The translations under genes and the position numbers were made by a program. 64,000 nt of DNA from Paraglaciecola sp. MB-3u-78 (lineage in GTDB: Bacteria; Pseudomonadota; Gammaproteobacteria; Enterobacterales; Alteromonadaceae), in contig NZ_PJCF01000002.1 of assembly GCF_002835935.1 (NCBI RefSeq), positions 124,001 through 188,000 of the forward strand, given 5' to 3'. How positions within the stretch are numbered: position 1 is the stretch's first letter; each line of letters opens with the position of its first letter. Under the pieces are notes generated by a model, which did not search any database, had not been told where the DNA came from, and saw only the letters and a program-made list of their open reading frames with translations. Shown one piece after another: positions 27,790 through 38,854 of the stretch.

Positions 27790-29985
27790 TCACTTCGAGG
27801 CGTGTCGTCGTGCCCCTGTTAAATTAGCCGCAAGATCATTTAATGAACTGTCATTAAAAATGTCCTGCAAATTTCGTGATAACTTGCGTCGCCAATTGGG
27901 ATATTCGTTAAACGTACCAGGGATATTAACTGGTTTATCCATTTCTAACCAATCTTCTAATTGTAAACTGAGCAGCGCACTAGAACCTCCAGCCATATGT
28001 AACTGCATTCCAAAATTTAACGCTTTGCTCATAGCCACATTATGCACATCACGACCCACTTCGTCATTAACCGAATCATGCCCATGCAAAGTATCGAGAA
28101 TAGCCTGCTTATTTTCATGTCTACTTGTATACAGAGTACTTAAAATTTCTTCAGTGGGATACAACCCTAATTCTTTACCTAAGGCCAAATCATCGCAATG
28201 CCAATAACCTGTTAAGGTAGGCATATCGTGAGTGGTGAGTGTTGACATAGACTGTTCAGGGTAGTGCGCAGGTGAGAAAAAACCATCGTCTTCAGCCTGT
28301 TCAAAAAAGAACACACGATAAGAATACACACCATTGTCCGCTAATTTAGCCCTTATCTCATCTGGTACAGTACCTAAGTCTTCACCAATCACTAAACTTT
28401 GGTGCCTATGACTTTCTAATGCCAAAATAGCCAAAAGGTCATCCACCGGATAATACACATAACCACCGTCTTTGGCATCATCGGCCTTTACCACCCACCA
28501 TAATCTCAATAACGCCATTACGTGATCAATTCGCAGGGCACCAGTGGCCCGCATATTAGCATCAAATAATTCAATAATAGGTTGATATTGTTGTTCGTAG
28601 AGTTTTTCTGGATCCATGGGAGGCAATCCCCAAGTTTGTCCTAACGGACCCAAGATATCCGGTGGTGCGCCAACACTTGCCTCAGTGCAGTACAATTCTT
28701 TATTGCCCCAAATTTCTGCACTGCCTTCACTTACTCCTACCGCCAAATCACGGTACAAGCCAATTAACATGTTATTTTCAGTTGCGACTTGATTCACCTG
28801 CTCAAGCTGCAGCGCAGCATGCCACTGTAGCCATAAAAAGAACTTCACACGTTTGGCATTTTTTTTGGTGAAGGTTTTTACCGCTGGGTTGTGAAAATCT
28901 GATAATTCATTTGGAAAAACAGGCCAGCCCCAAGAAGGTTTTTGTTGTGTAGCCAGGCTTTCTTGCAAGGCATCGTATACGGCCAAAGTCTGTAAGCTAT
29001 CGCCACCTTCAGCGACAAAGGCTTTAAATACTTTGTTCAATTTAGTGTTTTTAGACAGATATTGGCTATTTTGATACTCAAATACCGATTCTAATGCTTG
29101 CAATTTTAACTCAGTAACTGACTCGTAATCGACTAAATCAGTGGCTCTAACCTGTTGTAATTTATGTTGAAAACCGGCGTCATTCACTATGGTCTGAGTA
29201 GTGGATTGATGGTAACCGTCCAGAGCAGTCACATCAATATAAATAAAGTTTAACCAACGTCGAGAAGAGGGTCCGTATGGACTGCAAGCACTGGCATTAG
29301 CCGGATAAAGCGCATGTATGGGATTAAGTCCCACAAATTGAGCACCTTGTTTGGCCAACTTTTCAACTAAAAAAGATAAATCAGAAAAATCCCCTACTCC
29401 CCAATTTTTATCACTACGCAAGCAATAAAGCTGGACACTTAGTCCCCAGACCTTTTGACCTTGTGTCAATGCTTCAGGTTTATAGCAACAAGTCGGCGCA
29501 GTAATAAGTCGCATACTGCCCAGCTCATCGTCGTCTATCACTAATGATAAAGAATGGTATCCCAAGGGTAATTTTATCGGAATATCGATGAGATATTCTT
29601 GAAATTCAATATCTTCGATATGCGCCACATTTGCCAATTGACCATCTATGGGTACAAACCTATGCTGTAAGATTTCGCCTAGCTCAGTTTCAATCTTAGC
29701 TACGTATTCATCTGTCACTAGCTCAATAGGAAGGCGCACTACAATTTGTAAATGTTCTTCAGCACGTAAAACTTGCACAGGGTTCAATACAGATAACCAG
29801 GTCTTATTACTTTTTTCCTGAACTTGTTTTAGCAACAAATCCGGCACATCAACTTGATAACCCATTGCTGACAACAACTTAGTTTTTGTTGCAGTCGCTA
29901 TAGTTGTGGGGCGACCCCAAGCATCGTTATAGTTAGATTCAATTCCACGATATTCCACCAACTGTTCAAGTAACGAAGTCGTCAT
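27790..29985 (-). CDS. malQ: 4-alpha-glucanotransferase (amylomaltase)
   Basis: The 731-residue GH77 protein has an N-terminal beta domain of about 200 residues, then GLSVQLYCLRSDKNWGVGDF, GLNPIHALYPANASACSPYG with the SxYSP-type loop, nucleophile Asp487 in ALRIDHVMALLRLWW, VIGEDLGTVP with the acid/base Glu, and TTHDMPTLTGYW. It moves maltosyl and longer glucan units between chains. It is the first gene of malQ-glgB-glgX, so the operon handles alpha-glucan remodelling. Confidence 0.94.
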   Translation of the reverse strand: MTTSLLEQLVEYRGIESNYNDAWGRPTTIATATKTKLLSAMGYQVDVPDLLLKQVQEKSNKTWLSVLNPVQVLRAEEHLQIVVRLPIELVTDEYVAKIETELGEILQHRFVPIDGQLANVAHIEDIEFQEYLIDIPIKLPLGYHSLSLVIDDDELGSMRLITAPTCCYKPEALTQGQKVWGLSVQLYCLRSDKNWGVGDFSDLSFLVEKLAKQGAQFVGLNPIHALYPANASACSPYGPSSRRWLNFIYIDVTALDGYHQSTTQTIVNDAGFQHKLQQVRATDLVDYESVTELKLQALESVFEYQNSQYLSKNTKLNKVFKAFVAEGGDSLQTLAVYDALQESLATQQKPSWGWPVFPNELSDFHNPAVKTFTKKNAKRVKFFLWLQWHAALQLEQVNQVATENNMLIGLYRDLAVGVSEGSAEIWGNKELYCTEASVGAPPDILGPLGQTWGLPPMDPEKLYEQQYQPIIELFDANMRATGALRIDHVMALLRLWWVVKADDAKDGGYVYYPVDDLLAILALESHRHQSLVIGEDLGTVPDEIRAKLADNGVYSYRVFFFEQAEDDGFFSPAHYPEQSMSTLTTHDMPTLTGYWHCDDLALGKELGLYPTEEILSTLYTSRHENKQAILDTLHGHDSVNDEVGRDVHNVAMSKALNFGMQLHMAGGSSALLSLQLEDWLEMDKPVNIPGTFNEYPNWRRKLSRNLQDIFNDSSLNDLAANLTGARRHASK

Positions 29986-31290
<1,305 letters not shown>

Positions 31291-31345
31291 AGATTTTGAC
31301 CCATTAACAGTCAATAAAGATTTAATTTGGCCACTCAACTATGTT

Positions 31346-31375
31346 AAAAAGGCGTCTATCTAAGTCGCCTTTTTT
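31346..31375 (+). terminator. Terminator after gap
   Basis: AAAAAGGCG and CGCCTTTTTT form a nine-base-pair stem with an 11-base loop and a T run, 56 bases after the gap stop. It lies before the mutarotase gene, which may therefore depend on read-through or a promoter of its own. Confidence 0.85.
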
Positions 31376-31396
31376 GATCCCCTACGGAGAATTCAC

Positions 31397-32236
31397 ATGT
31401 TACTCACTGATTCAACTACTATCATAACGCGACAAAACATTCAGATTCTACATATTGATAATGGGTTTGCCAGTGCTGAAATATCTTTATTTGGTGGGCA
31501 TATTTTGAGTTTCAAACCAAAACATGATGACTCAGAACGCTTGTGGGTTAGCCCAAACGCTTTATTTGACGGTAAAAAAGCGATCCGTGGTGGTATACCT
31601 ATTTGCTGGCCTTGGTTTGGCGATCATCAATCCAATTCGAAGGTAGCAGCTCACGGTTATGTGCGAACACAAACATGGCAAATCCTCAGTTCTGAAGAAA
31701 CAGATACTGGAACATCCATCACCCTAAAACCACAAACTAGCGCAGGCGATGGATTTGAAGGCGACGCACAACTTACTTTAGCGGTGCATGTTGGACAACA
31801 GTTGAAGATACAAATGCGCACCACCAACCTTGGTGATGCCCCTTTAACCTATAATTGTGCTTTACATAGTTATTTTGCTATTTCTGATATCAAGCAATGT
31901 GAATTGTTAGGTTTGTCTAAACAATACTCAGATAAGACTCGCGGTTATCAAATGTTCGATACGCCCCAGCCATATCAATTTAGCGAAGAAACAGACAGAG
32001 TACATCTGGAGCAACCAAAAGCCCTGACTATTACAGATGGCAAGAATAAAACGTATGTAAGGTCAACAGGCCATGACAGCATAGTGGTATGGAACCCATG
32101 GCAAAAAAAGTCTATTAGTATGGGAGATATGGCAGATGATGGTTACCTCACGATGTTATGTGTGGAAACGGCTATCACCCATGGACAAGAAGTAAAAGTT
32201 GACGACACTCATATTTTAGAACAAATAATCAGCTAA
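31397..32236 (+). CDS. D-hexose-6-phosphate mutarotase (YeaD family)
   Basis: The 279-residue protein matches the YeaD/glucose-6-phosphate 1-epimerase group: GGHILSFKP, WVSPNALFDGKKAIRGGIP, ICWPWFG, AAHGYVRTQTW with a catalytic-type His, ALHSYFAISDI, and the terminal ETAITHGQEV. It interconverts alpha and beta forms of hexose 6-phosphates. A GGAG site lies close before the ATG. E. coli also has yeaD next to gapA, so the order is conserved. Confidence 0.9.
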   Translation: MLLTDSTTIITRQNIQILHIDNGFASAEISLFGGHILSFKPKHDDSERLWVSPNALFDGKKAIRGGIPICWPWFGDHQSNSKVAAHGYVRTQTWQILSSEETDTGTSITLKPQTSAGDGFEGDAQLTLAVHVGQQLKIQMRTTNLGDAPLTYNCALHSYFAISDIKQCELLGLSKQYSDKTRGYQMFDTPQPYQFSEETDRVHLEQPKALTITDGKNKTYVRSTGHDSIVVWNPWQKKSISMGDMADDGYLTMLCVETAITHGQEVKVDDTHILEQIIS

Positions 32237-32474
32237 CTTAGAGAGTATGGTTCATTCATGTGTACTAGTGCTTATAAGGCTAGCGGATATTTCTAACTGT
32301 GTATGTTTTCGATTAGACATTACCCACACCTGATTAATCTAGTAGTACCTGCAGTTTAATTGTATGAACTTTCCAAAATGTCTTTCACATAAATAATTCA
32401 ACCTATCGCAGATGACCATCCAATCAGATAATTTTCACTTACCGATGCGAAACATTGACTACGTAAAACATAAA

Positions 32475-32494
32475 AAGGGAGCCGAAGCTCCCTT
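32475..32494 (-). terminator. Terminator after pnp
   Basis: AAGGGAGC-CGAA-GCTCCCTT forms an eight-base-pair stem with a four-base loop. On the minus strand it is followed by TTTTTATG, 22 bases after the pnp stop. The shape is a textbook factor-independent terminator. Confidence 0.88.
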
Positions 32495-32516
32495 AATCTA
32501 ATACATATTAGATAAC

Positions 32517-34637
32517 TTATTCATTACCTTCAGCGGGTGCTTCTGGGGCAGCTGGTTTTTCAGTCAAATCTTTGATACTTAAACGTATACGGTTCTGACG
32601 GTCAATTTCAACAACCTTAACGTCTAGCACTTGGCCTTCTTCTAAGAAGTCAGATACCTTGTTAACACGTTCATGAGCGATTTGTGAAATATGCACTAGG
32701 CCTTCTTTGCCAGGTAAGATTTCAACAAATGCACCAAAATCAACGATACGAGTGACTTTACCAGAGTAAGTTTTACCCGACTCAACTTCAGCAGTCACTT
32801 GCTCAATCTTAGCAATAGCAATTTGCGCTTTAGCTAGTTCTGTAGCAAAAATCTTAACAGTACCGTCATCTTCGATTTCGATATTACATTCAGATGCTTC
32901 AGTAATAGCACGGATCATCGCGCCGCCTTTACCAATTACGTCACGGATTTTGTCTTTATCAACTTTCATCTTGTAGATGCGCGGAGCGAACTCAGACATC
33001 TCTTCACGGTGACCAGAAATCGCTTGGTCCATCACGCCTAGAATATGCAAACGCGCTTCTTTAGCTTGTTTCAAAGCAACCTGCATGATTTCTTGGGTGA
33101 TACCTTCGATTTTGATATCCATTTGTAGTGCAGTGATACCATTAGTAGTACCAGCCACTTTAAAGTCCATGTCACCTAAGTGATCTTCATCACCCAATAT
33201 GTCAGATAGAACAACAAAATTTTCGTCATCTTTCACTAAGCCCATTGCGATACCCGCAACAGAAGCTTTAATCGGTACACCTGCATCCATCAATGCTAAA
33301 GACGTACCACAAACAGACGCCATTGAAGACGAACCATTTGATTCAGTGATTTCAGAAACAACACGTACCACATACGGGAAATCTTGCTCAGACGGCATAA
33401 CCGCTTGAATACCACGTTTAGCTAGACGACCATGGCCGATTTCGCGACGCTTAGGAGAACCAACAAAACCAGTCTCACCCACACAGTATGGAGGAAAGTT
33501 GTAATGCAACATGAAGCGGCTGTCTGTTTTACCATTAAGACCGTCAATCATCTGTGCGTCACGCTCTGTACCTAGAGTAGCAGCTACGATTGCTTGAGTT
33601 TCACCACGAGTGAACAAAGCAGAACCGTGAGTTCGTGGCAACAAACCAGTGGCAACGTTAAGAGCACGGATCATCGCAGGATCACGACCGTCTATACGAG
33701 GCTGACCAGCAAGAATACGTGAACGTACTACGTCACTTTCAAGGGTATGCATCATTTCAGATACTTCTTTGGCGTTTTGTTCTGCATCGCCAGCAACGAT
33801 AGTTTCAACTGTTTGACTAGTCAAAGCGTTGATTGCGTCTTTACGCTCCATCTTGTCAGAAATCTGGTAGGCTTCTGTCATGCCAGCTTCAGCTAATTCT
33901 TTTACTTTAGTTTTAAGCGCAGTGTTTTCTGGAGCGCCTTGCCAATTCCACGAAGGAGTATTCACCTCAGCAGCAAATTCAGCTACTGCACCGATAACCG
34001 TTTGTAATTGCTCGTGACCATACATAACAGCACCAAGCATCACTTCTTCAGATAAAATATCGGCTTCAGATTCAACCATCAATACTGCGTTTTTAGTACC
34101 AGCAACTACTAGGTCTAGTTGGCTAGCTTCAAGTTCAGAAGTACGAGTATTTAATACATATTGCTCGTCAGTGTAACCCACGCGCGCAGCACCAATAGGA
34201 CCATTAAAAGGCATACCAGAAATAGCTAGAGCGGCAGAAGCACCAATAAGAGAAATAATATCAGTTGGGATTTCAGGGTTAGCTGAAACAACGGTGATGA
34301 TAATTTGAACTTCGTTCATAAACCCATTTGGGAATAAAGGACGAATTGGACGGTCAATCAAACGAGAAGTCAGTGTTTCGTATTCAGAAGGACGGCCTTC
34401 ACGTTTGAAAAAACCACCTGGAATTTTACCAGCTGCATAAGTTTTTTCTTGATAGTTAACCGTCAATGGGAAGAAGTCTTGACCAGGCTTGGTATCTTTT
34501 TTACCAACAACAGAAACCAATACGCAAGTATCATCCATACTTGCCATTACAGCTGCGGTGGCTTGACGAGCGATTACGCCCGTTTCGAGAGTAACAGTAT
34601 GCTGACCATACTGAAAAGTTTTAGTAATAGGAGTCAT
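32517..34637 (-). CDS. pnp: Polynucleotide phosphorylase
   Basis: The 706-residue protein has two RNase PH-like domains ([13 protein letters not shown]... and [19 protein letters not shown]), a KH domain ([17 protein letters not shown]) and a C-terminal S1 domain ([20 protein letters not shown]). It degrades RNA from the 3' end with phosphate and takes part in the RNA degradosome. Length is normal. The usual neighbour rpsO is not found upstream in this window; a GIY-YIG gene and repeats are there instead. A short hairpin in the leader is listed separately. Confidence 0.97.
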   Translation of the reverse strand: MTPITKTFQYGQHTVTLETGVIARQATAAVMASMDDTCVLVSVVGKKDTKPGQDFFPLTVNYQEKTYAAGKIPGGFFKREGRPSEYETLTSRLIDRPIRPLFPNGFMNEVQIIITVVSANPEIPTDIISLIGASAALAISGMPFNGPIGAARVGYTDEQYVLNTRTSELEASQLDLVVAGTKNAVLMVESEADILSEEVMLGAVMYGHEQLQTVIGAVAEFAAEVNTPSWNWQGAPENTALKTKVKELAEAGMTEAYQISDKMERKDAINALTSQTVETIVAGDAEQNAKEVSEMMHTLESDVVRSRILAGQPRIDGRDPAMIRALNVATGLLPRTHGSALFTRGETQAIVAATLGTERDAQMIDGLNGKTDSRFMLHYNFPPYCVGETGFVGSPKRREIGHGRLAKRGIQAVMPSEQDFPYVVRVVSEITESNGSSSMASVCGTSLALMDAGVPIKASVAGIAMGLVKDDENFVVLSDILGDEDHLGDMDFKVAGTTNGITALQMDIKIEGITQEIMQVALKQAKEARLHILGVMDQAISGHREEMSEFAPRIYKMKVDKDKIRDVIGKGGAMIRAITEASECNIEIEDDGTVKIFATELAKAQIAIAKIEQVTAEVESGKTYSGKVTRIVDFGAFVEILPGKEGLVHISQIAHERVNKVSDFLEEGQVLDVKVVEIDRQNRIRLSIKDLTEKPAAPEAPAEGNE

Positions 34638-35115
34638 TTTTTTCCTTTAAATAATTTTCAAATTGTCCCACTTAGGACAATACTCTTTTTGCTTTCTATA
34701 TATATCGCTTTCAAATGCGGCGCATAGTATATACCGAAATTAGTTTGAAATATAGATTTGGTCGGTAATTTTGAGGGATTCAAACAAGGCAGTAAATTGT
34801 TTATTGGGTTTGCATCAGAAATGGTTATCGCAGCACTCGGCAGCTAGAATAAATTCTTTTAAAAACCATGGTAAACGTTATGGAATGAGAATTCTGAAGT
34901 GGACTGGTTATGATGGCTCCTCTAAGTGAAAATAGTTAGCTGTATAGGGCAGTAATAACGTTTCATATTCCAGAGGACTTGTTTACTGAGAGAGGAGACA
35001 GTCAGGGCTTTTTAAGCAATCGTCGCTTTGTGCCATTACCTGGCGTTGGTGAACCACTTACTTAACGATTACAAATAGCAGATAGCGGATGATGAGGATT
35101 TACAAGCTATTACAC
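34638..35115. other. Region upstream of pnp, possible gene tail
   Basis: Besides the pnp leader hairpin, a plus-strand frame of about 40 codons with no start (about 34943-35064) ends SNRRFVPLPGVGEPLT and stops. It reads like the C-terminal end of a lost gene, but I do not recognise it. No rpsO is present. Confidence 0.3.
34663..34680 (-). promoter_or_regulatory. pnp: Hairpin in the pnp leader
   Basis: TTGTCC and GGACAA form a six-base-pair stem with a six-base loop, 26 bases before the pnp start. In enterobacteria pnp mRNA is controlled through an RNase III-cut leader hairpin. This one is much shorter and could instead be a relic of an upstream terminator. Confidence 0.35.
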
Positions 35116-35141
35116 GTCATTCCCGCGAAGGCGGGAACCCC
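35116..35141. repeat. REP-like palindrome, copy 1
   Basis: The core TTCCCGCGAAGGCGGGAA pairs TTCCCGC with GCGGGAA around a four-base loop. The palindrome overlaps the end of the GIY-YIG gene and encodes its last residues. Its reverse complement matches copy 2 in 23 of 24 positions. Confidence 0.85.
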
Positions 35142-35389
35142 CAAATAGCCCCAGTAAGCTCAATCCATTCTCGGTTCCATTTCTTGAGCCTTTTCTCTCG
35201 ACGTATTGCGCTATCCATATCTTCAAGTTGCTCAAAATAGACTCGTTTATTCAAGTTGTATTTTGAGCTAAAGCCCTTAACTTGTTTGTTTTTATGTAGA
35301 TAAATACGCTGCACTAAATGACTTGTTACTCCGATGTATCCCGTGCTGTTGTTATCATTAGTGAGAATGTATATGCAGGGCCGTTTCAT
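35117..35389 (-). CDS. GIY-YIG nuclease-domain protein (UPF0213-like)
   Basis: The 90-residue protein is a minimal GIY-YIG domain: CIYILTNDNNSTGYIGVT carries the paired motifs, followed by LVQRIYLHK with the catalytic-type Arg, and then FEQLEDMDSAIRREKRLK. Such stand-alone domains are thought to cut DNA, and their roles are unclear. I prefer the ATG at 35389 because homologues start close to the motif; the frame extends 13 codons further. The last codons (FPPSRE) are made by the palindromic repeat itself, and a second inverted copy lies behind the start. Confidence 0.8.
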   Translation of the reverse strand: MKRPCIYILTNDNNSTGYIGVTSHLVQRIYLHKNKQVKGFSSKYNLNKRVYFEQLEDMDSAIRREKRLKKWNREWIELTGAIWGFPPSRE

Positions 35390-35480
35390 AGTTGAATTTC
35401 TTTTCAATCCTTTAATAAATATATGCAAAAATTGCCATGTTGAAAAGGACGATTCTTTTAGATTAGCCAGTTGGTTTGGA

Positions 35481-35504
35481 GGTTCCCGCCTTCGCGGGAA
35501 TGAT
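35481..35504. repeat. REP-like palindrome, copy 2 (inverted)
   Basis: GGTTCCCGCCTTCGCGGGAA followed by TGAT repeats copy 1 in opposite orientation. The two copies bracket the GIY-YIG gene about 340 bases apart, as in a mobile or REP-with-gene arrangement. Confidence 0.85.
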
Positions 35505-35549
35505 GGAGAATAGACGGGAAGATGTCATCATCTGCTTCCTCAGTATAGG

Positions 35550-35592
35550 CGATCGTCACCGCTACTTAATCGTCTGACCGGTGATCGCTCGG
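35550..35592. repeat. Imperfect inverted repeat
   Basis: GCGATCGTCACCG on the left and CGGTGATCGC on the right can pair with a small bulge around a loop of about 17 bases. There is no T tail, and the role is unknown. Confidence 0.4.
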
Positions 35593-35734
35593 AGGAGTCA
35601 TACAGTCAATTTCATCGACCATCTGCAACCTGCTATGAGTGCCGATTCGTAGAGTGTTATGCTCACGGCACTTTTGAGTTTTTTTGCAATTATTTAGGTA
35701 TTTACACATACACGTTAGTCGGTTAGGAGTGAGT

Positions 35735-35900
35735 TTTATGCCCTAGCGGGCACCCGCGTCTATGGGGTTTTTGACTCGAATCCTTTCAAGCAAGTTACTT
35801 TTTCTTCTGCAGCTAAGAAAAAGTAACCAAAAAGAAGCCGCTCGAGGGTAGAGCAAAAGATTAAAGCATCATCTTCACTTACAACGTCTTTGTGGTGGCT
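35735..35900. repeat. Likely interspersed repeat with long hairpin
   Basis: This stretch contains a perfect 13-base inverted repeat, GTTACTTTTTCTT (35794-35806) with AAGAAAAAGTAAC (35815-35827). I recall very similar sequence (cataloguing as TTTCAAGCAAGTTACTTTTTC and onwards) between genes in many marine gammaproteobacteria, often mis-annotated as short proteins. The copy number in this genome cannot be seen from the window. Confidence 0.45.
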
Positions 35901-36002
35901 CCATCACTGTTTTCGTGCCTTTAACCGGCATGTAAAGAACCAGGGCTTTCGGTTTGCGAAGACAAAGATCGAAAAATTATACACATATGTGCATTTTTTG
36001 AT

Positions 36003-36248
36003 GTGGTCAGTCGTGGTACTGGAAAACATTTAGGCGGTGCCAACACAGTAAAACGCATTAAGACCAATCCCTTTAGTTTAAAAGAAGCTGCTATCGGTGC
36101 TGTTGTCACGCTGTTAAGTGGTGGAAACTTGTTAGTAGGTGGTGTTGCCGCCGCTGGGGCCGCGGCGTTAAAAGCCCATGGCATGACTCGTATGCTCCCC
36201 GTTTTAGAAAAACGTAAAGATTATTGTGAGCCACTTGATTGGGTATGA
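36003..36248 (+). CDS. Hypothetical hydrophobic protein
   Basis: The 81-residue product (GTG start at 36003) has a basic N-terminal part (RGTGKHLGGANTVKRIK), then one long Ala/Gly-rich hydrophobic segment (about 28-56, EAAIGAVVTLLSGGNLLVGG), and ends YCEPLDWV. I do not recognise it. The frame is open back to about 35920, so the true start may be earlier, or the gene may have been joined to foreign sequence at the repeat. Its stop overlaps the next gene's ATG (ATGA), so the two are coupled. Confidence 0.5.
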   Translation: MVSRGTGKHLGGANTVKRIKTNPFSLKEAAIGAVVTLLSGGNLLVGGVAAAGAAALKAHGMTRMLPVLEKRKDYCEPLDWV

Positions 36249-36904
36249 ACAAATTGACTCTCGGCTTTATCACAGTATTGGCAATTTCGGTTTCTTTGGT
36301 TTCAAATTGTTCGCAAGTAGACATTAAAACCGGGAATCGCGGAGGCAGCATTTGTCGCATTCATGTATTGATCCGCTCTGACACCGATGTGCGACTTCCT
36401 GAAGATCAACAACTCAATTCCGTGAGCGGTCAATTTGACCAAATCCCCTACTCTTTTATTAAAAAGCCTCAAGCTGATATTAGAAAGAAAATAGGCGGGC
36501 AAGTACGCGCCTTGCCAAATCGCGCCATTATGCGCTTTGGCACAGCTGCACTAGATGATGGAATTGTTGCCAACGAAGATCCTAACGCGTCTTATATGTC
36601 CCTGCCTTTAGATTCTTACCACAAAGATTTTGTACCAGGAGTGACCTGGATAGTCATGCCCATCAATTGCGCGCTAGCGGCTGATGAGAAACACACCAGT
36701 TTCAGCTTATTTCTTGAAAGCTCGAAGTCACCCTCCGATATGATCCTCAACCAATTTATCGACCCAAACAAGATGTTAGAACTAAAAATCCCAACAGTAA
36801 TGTTTCGCGGTATGCAAGAAGAACTTAATATTGCCTTGGAAAGTGATGAAAATGCTAGCTCAATTGGCAAAGCACCCGATACCTACAAGATAATTTCTAG
36901 GTAA
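36245..36904 (+). CDS. Hypothetical exported protein
   Basis: The 219-residue product starts MNKLTLGFITVLAISVSLVS, a signal peptide followed by a Cys in NCSQ that could be a weak lipobox. The rest is soluble, with alternating short strands (VPGVTWIVMPINCALAADEK, TSFSLFLESSK) and no motif I know. The ATG at 36245 overlaps the stop of the preceding gene by four bases. The partner is hydrophobic, so the two may form an envelope-located pair; this is inference. Confidence 0.55.
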   Translation: MNKLTLGFITVLAISVSLVSNCSQVDIKTGNRGGSICRIHVLIRSDTDVRLPEDQQLNSVSGQFDQIPYSFIKKPQADIRKKIGGQVRALPNRAIMRFGTAALDDGIVANEDPNASYMSLPLDSYHKDFVPGVTWIVMPINCALAADEKHTSFSLFLESSKSPSDMILNQFIDPNKMLELKIPTVMFRGMQEELNIALESDENASSIGKAPDTYKIISR

Positions 36905-37467
36905 CACAAGGTAGGTGTATTGAGTTTTCAAATCGAATGCTACGCGAGGAAACTATCAGGACTAACTTTAGATATTAAGGTTTGAACTTCCGGTGTTACC
37001 ACGTAGTTTTATGCCCAGTAGAGGCGAAACAATTAATTCACCGAACAATACATGAATCAACACGCCTGAAAGATAATCCCCTTATATGCACTTCAATCAT
37101 TTAAATCAACTTGCCCCCTTCTCAACTCTGGTTAAACTGGTTGCTCTTATAAAATGTTAAGGGATGTTATGAAGTTTATTCTTGGGTTAATGGTTTGCTT
37201 TACGTTAATGGCTTGCCAGTCAACAGTAGTCGACGCTAAAAACACAGCTAGCGTAGCAGAATCAGTAGGGTTTTCATCAAAACGCCTAGATAAAATCGCG
37301 CCTGTTATGCAGGAATATATTGACCAAGGAAAATTAGCCGGCACTTTAACCTTAGTCGCGCGCAATGGAAAAATAGCTTATTTACATGCCCAAGGCATGC
37401 AAGATAGAGAAGCGGGTACTCCTATGAGTGAAGACACTATCTTTAGAATTTACTCTATGAGCAAACC

Positions 37468-38854
37468 AGTATATTCCAATTAACAAATGAGTCTTAAGTA
37501 AGTAAATTTTTAGGCTCGTTTATTCTGTTCAAAGATCTGGTTAAATAATTCATTACGTTCTTTTTGAAGTAATTCAGCACAAGCATTATCTGTCATTTCC
37601 ATAGCTTGCTCATCTAGTATTTCAAAATGAAAGTCTGCTTTCAAATATGTTTTGGCATTGGGTAAAGATTTTAGTTTTTCATAGGGCGTCATCATACTTT
37701 TGTAAGGGTAAGTTTTACGTTGTTTCCCTTTATCATCAGTGGTGACTTCAGGAAAGAAACAAGGTCTATGATAATTGATATACGGGTAAAGATATTTTAA
37801 ATTAAACGTATTGATTAACGGTGCCCATTTCTGTGGAATATGTGTGTAACCAAACTGTTTTCTTACAATTGATGCATTTTTACTTTCTGCTAAGGCATTA
37901 TCGTTTGAGTGTCTTGAGCGTGATTTAGTGAGCTCTATTTCAAGTTTGGTGAGTAATTTACACACGTGTTTGTTGATGTATTCAGAGCCATTATCTGAAT
38001 GAAACCCTTTGATAATAAAAGGAAATGCGGCCATCATTTGCGTTAGTACTGGAATGAGGTAACGCTCACTAATACGTTCAACTGAGCAAACAACCTCAAA
38101 CTGTGTCACCTCATCAACTGCATTAATATGATACACGCCTTTTTGTTTATCTAGGTCTCCTTGGTGCACGGTATCAATACGAATATAGCCAGGCTCGCCG
38201 TTGGGTTGAGGTTTACGCCGTTCGCCAATAGGCACTTGTCTTGATTGTGTTTTTGTGAAGTGTCTGCGTTGTTTTTGGTAGCCTTGAGAGTGCCTCAAGT
38301 TATATAAATGTGAAACAGAGATAGTGGCAAGCATTTGGTATTCTGATTGCTCAAACGTATTGTAGGCACGCTCCAACAGCTTTTTAGTGGCATGACCACA
38401 GATATCATCATGCCTTGCGTCCATTTCAGCCAGTAGCTTAATATCCTTTGTACTGTAAATGGTTGAAAAGCCGTTAGTTCGGCAAGGTTGCCAGTTAATT
38501 CTGCCGACGTCCTTGTATTGTTTTATCAATCGAGTGAGTTGCTGCCGCGAGTAGCCTGTCACCTTTTTAAGGTATTGATTGACGATCCCTTTGTCGGTTT
38601 TTTTTAACGTGATATAGCGAAATTTTATCAATGTTTTTTGAATGAATTGATATCGCTGATTTTTATCACCTAAAACGGTAAAGGCGACGGCTTGGTTACC
38701 TTGAATAAAGCGTTCAAGCTCTTCAATAGTGGTGAGGTTTTCTATATTCATGATCGCTTGCATCTTATGATCATGAACAGAATTTAAGTCTTTAGACGCA
38801 TTTCATTTTGGAAACACGCAATTAGTTAAGACTCATTTCATATTGGACAAGGCT
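37468..38854. mobile_element. Insertion sequence, 1387 bp, DDE (rve) type
   Basis: The ends form imperfect inverted repeats of about 29 bases: the left end begins AGTATATTCCAATT and the inverted right end begins AGCCTTGTCCAAT; both run into AAATGAGTCTTAA. A 5-base duplication, AAACC, flanks it at 37463-37467 and 38855-38859. It holds one transposase gene on the minus strand. The duplication is perfect and the host gene is otherwise intact across the join, so insertion is recent. I cannot assign the IS family by eye. Confidence 0.9.
37510..38763 (-). CDS. IS transposase with rve (integrase) core
   Basis: The 417-residue protein has an N-terminal helix-turn-helix region (QYLKKVTGYSRQQLTRLIKQ) and a retroviral-integrase-like core: first Asp in IRIDTVHQGD, second Asp in GFHSDNGSEYI, and Glu in ALAESKNASIVRKQFG, with 35 residues between the second Asp and the Glu (DD35E). 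A C-terminal region rich in YPYINYHRPCFFP follows. All three acidic residues are present, so the enzyme is likely active. It fills most of the element. Confidence 0.88.
   Translation of the reverse strand: MQAIMNIENLTTIEELERFIQGNQAVAFTVLGDKNQRYQFIQKTLIKFRYITLKKTDKGIVNQYLKKVTGYSRQQLTRLIKQYKDVGRINWQPCRTNGFSTIYSTKDIKLLAEMDARHDDICGHATKKLLERAYNTFEQSEYQMLATISVSHLYNLRHSQGYQKQRRHFTKTQSRQVPIGERRKPQPNGEPGYIRIDTVHQGDLDKQKGVYHINAVDEVTQFEVVCSVERISERYLIPVLTQMMAAFPFIIKGFHSDNGSEYINKHVCKLLTKLEIELTKSRSRHSNDNALAESKNASIVRKQFGYTHIPQKWAPLINTFNLKYLYPYINYHRPCFFPEVTTDDKGKQRKTYPYKSMMTPYEKLKSLPNAKTYLKADFHFEILDEQAMEMTDNACAELLQKERNELFNQIFEQNKRA

Noticed and set aside
35116-35504. CRISPR array
   Set aside because: Only two copies, inverted and self-complementary with unequal context; no regular spacers or cas genes.
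35905-36360. Minus-strand Pro/Thr-rich frames
   Set aside because: Antisense shadows of the two unrecognised plus-strand genes.
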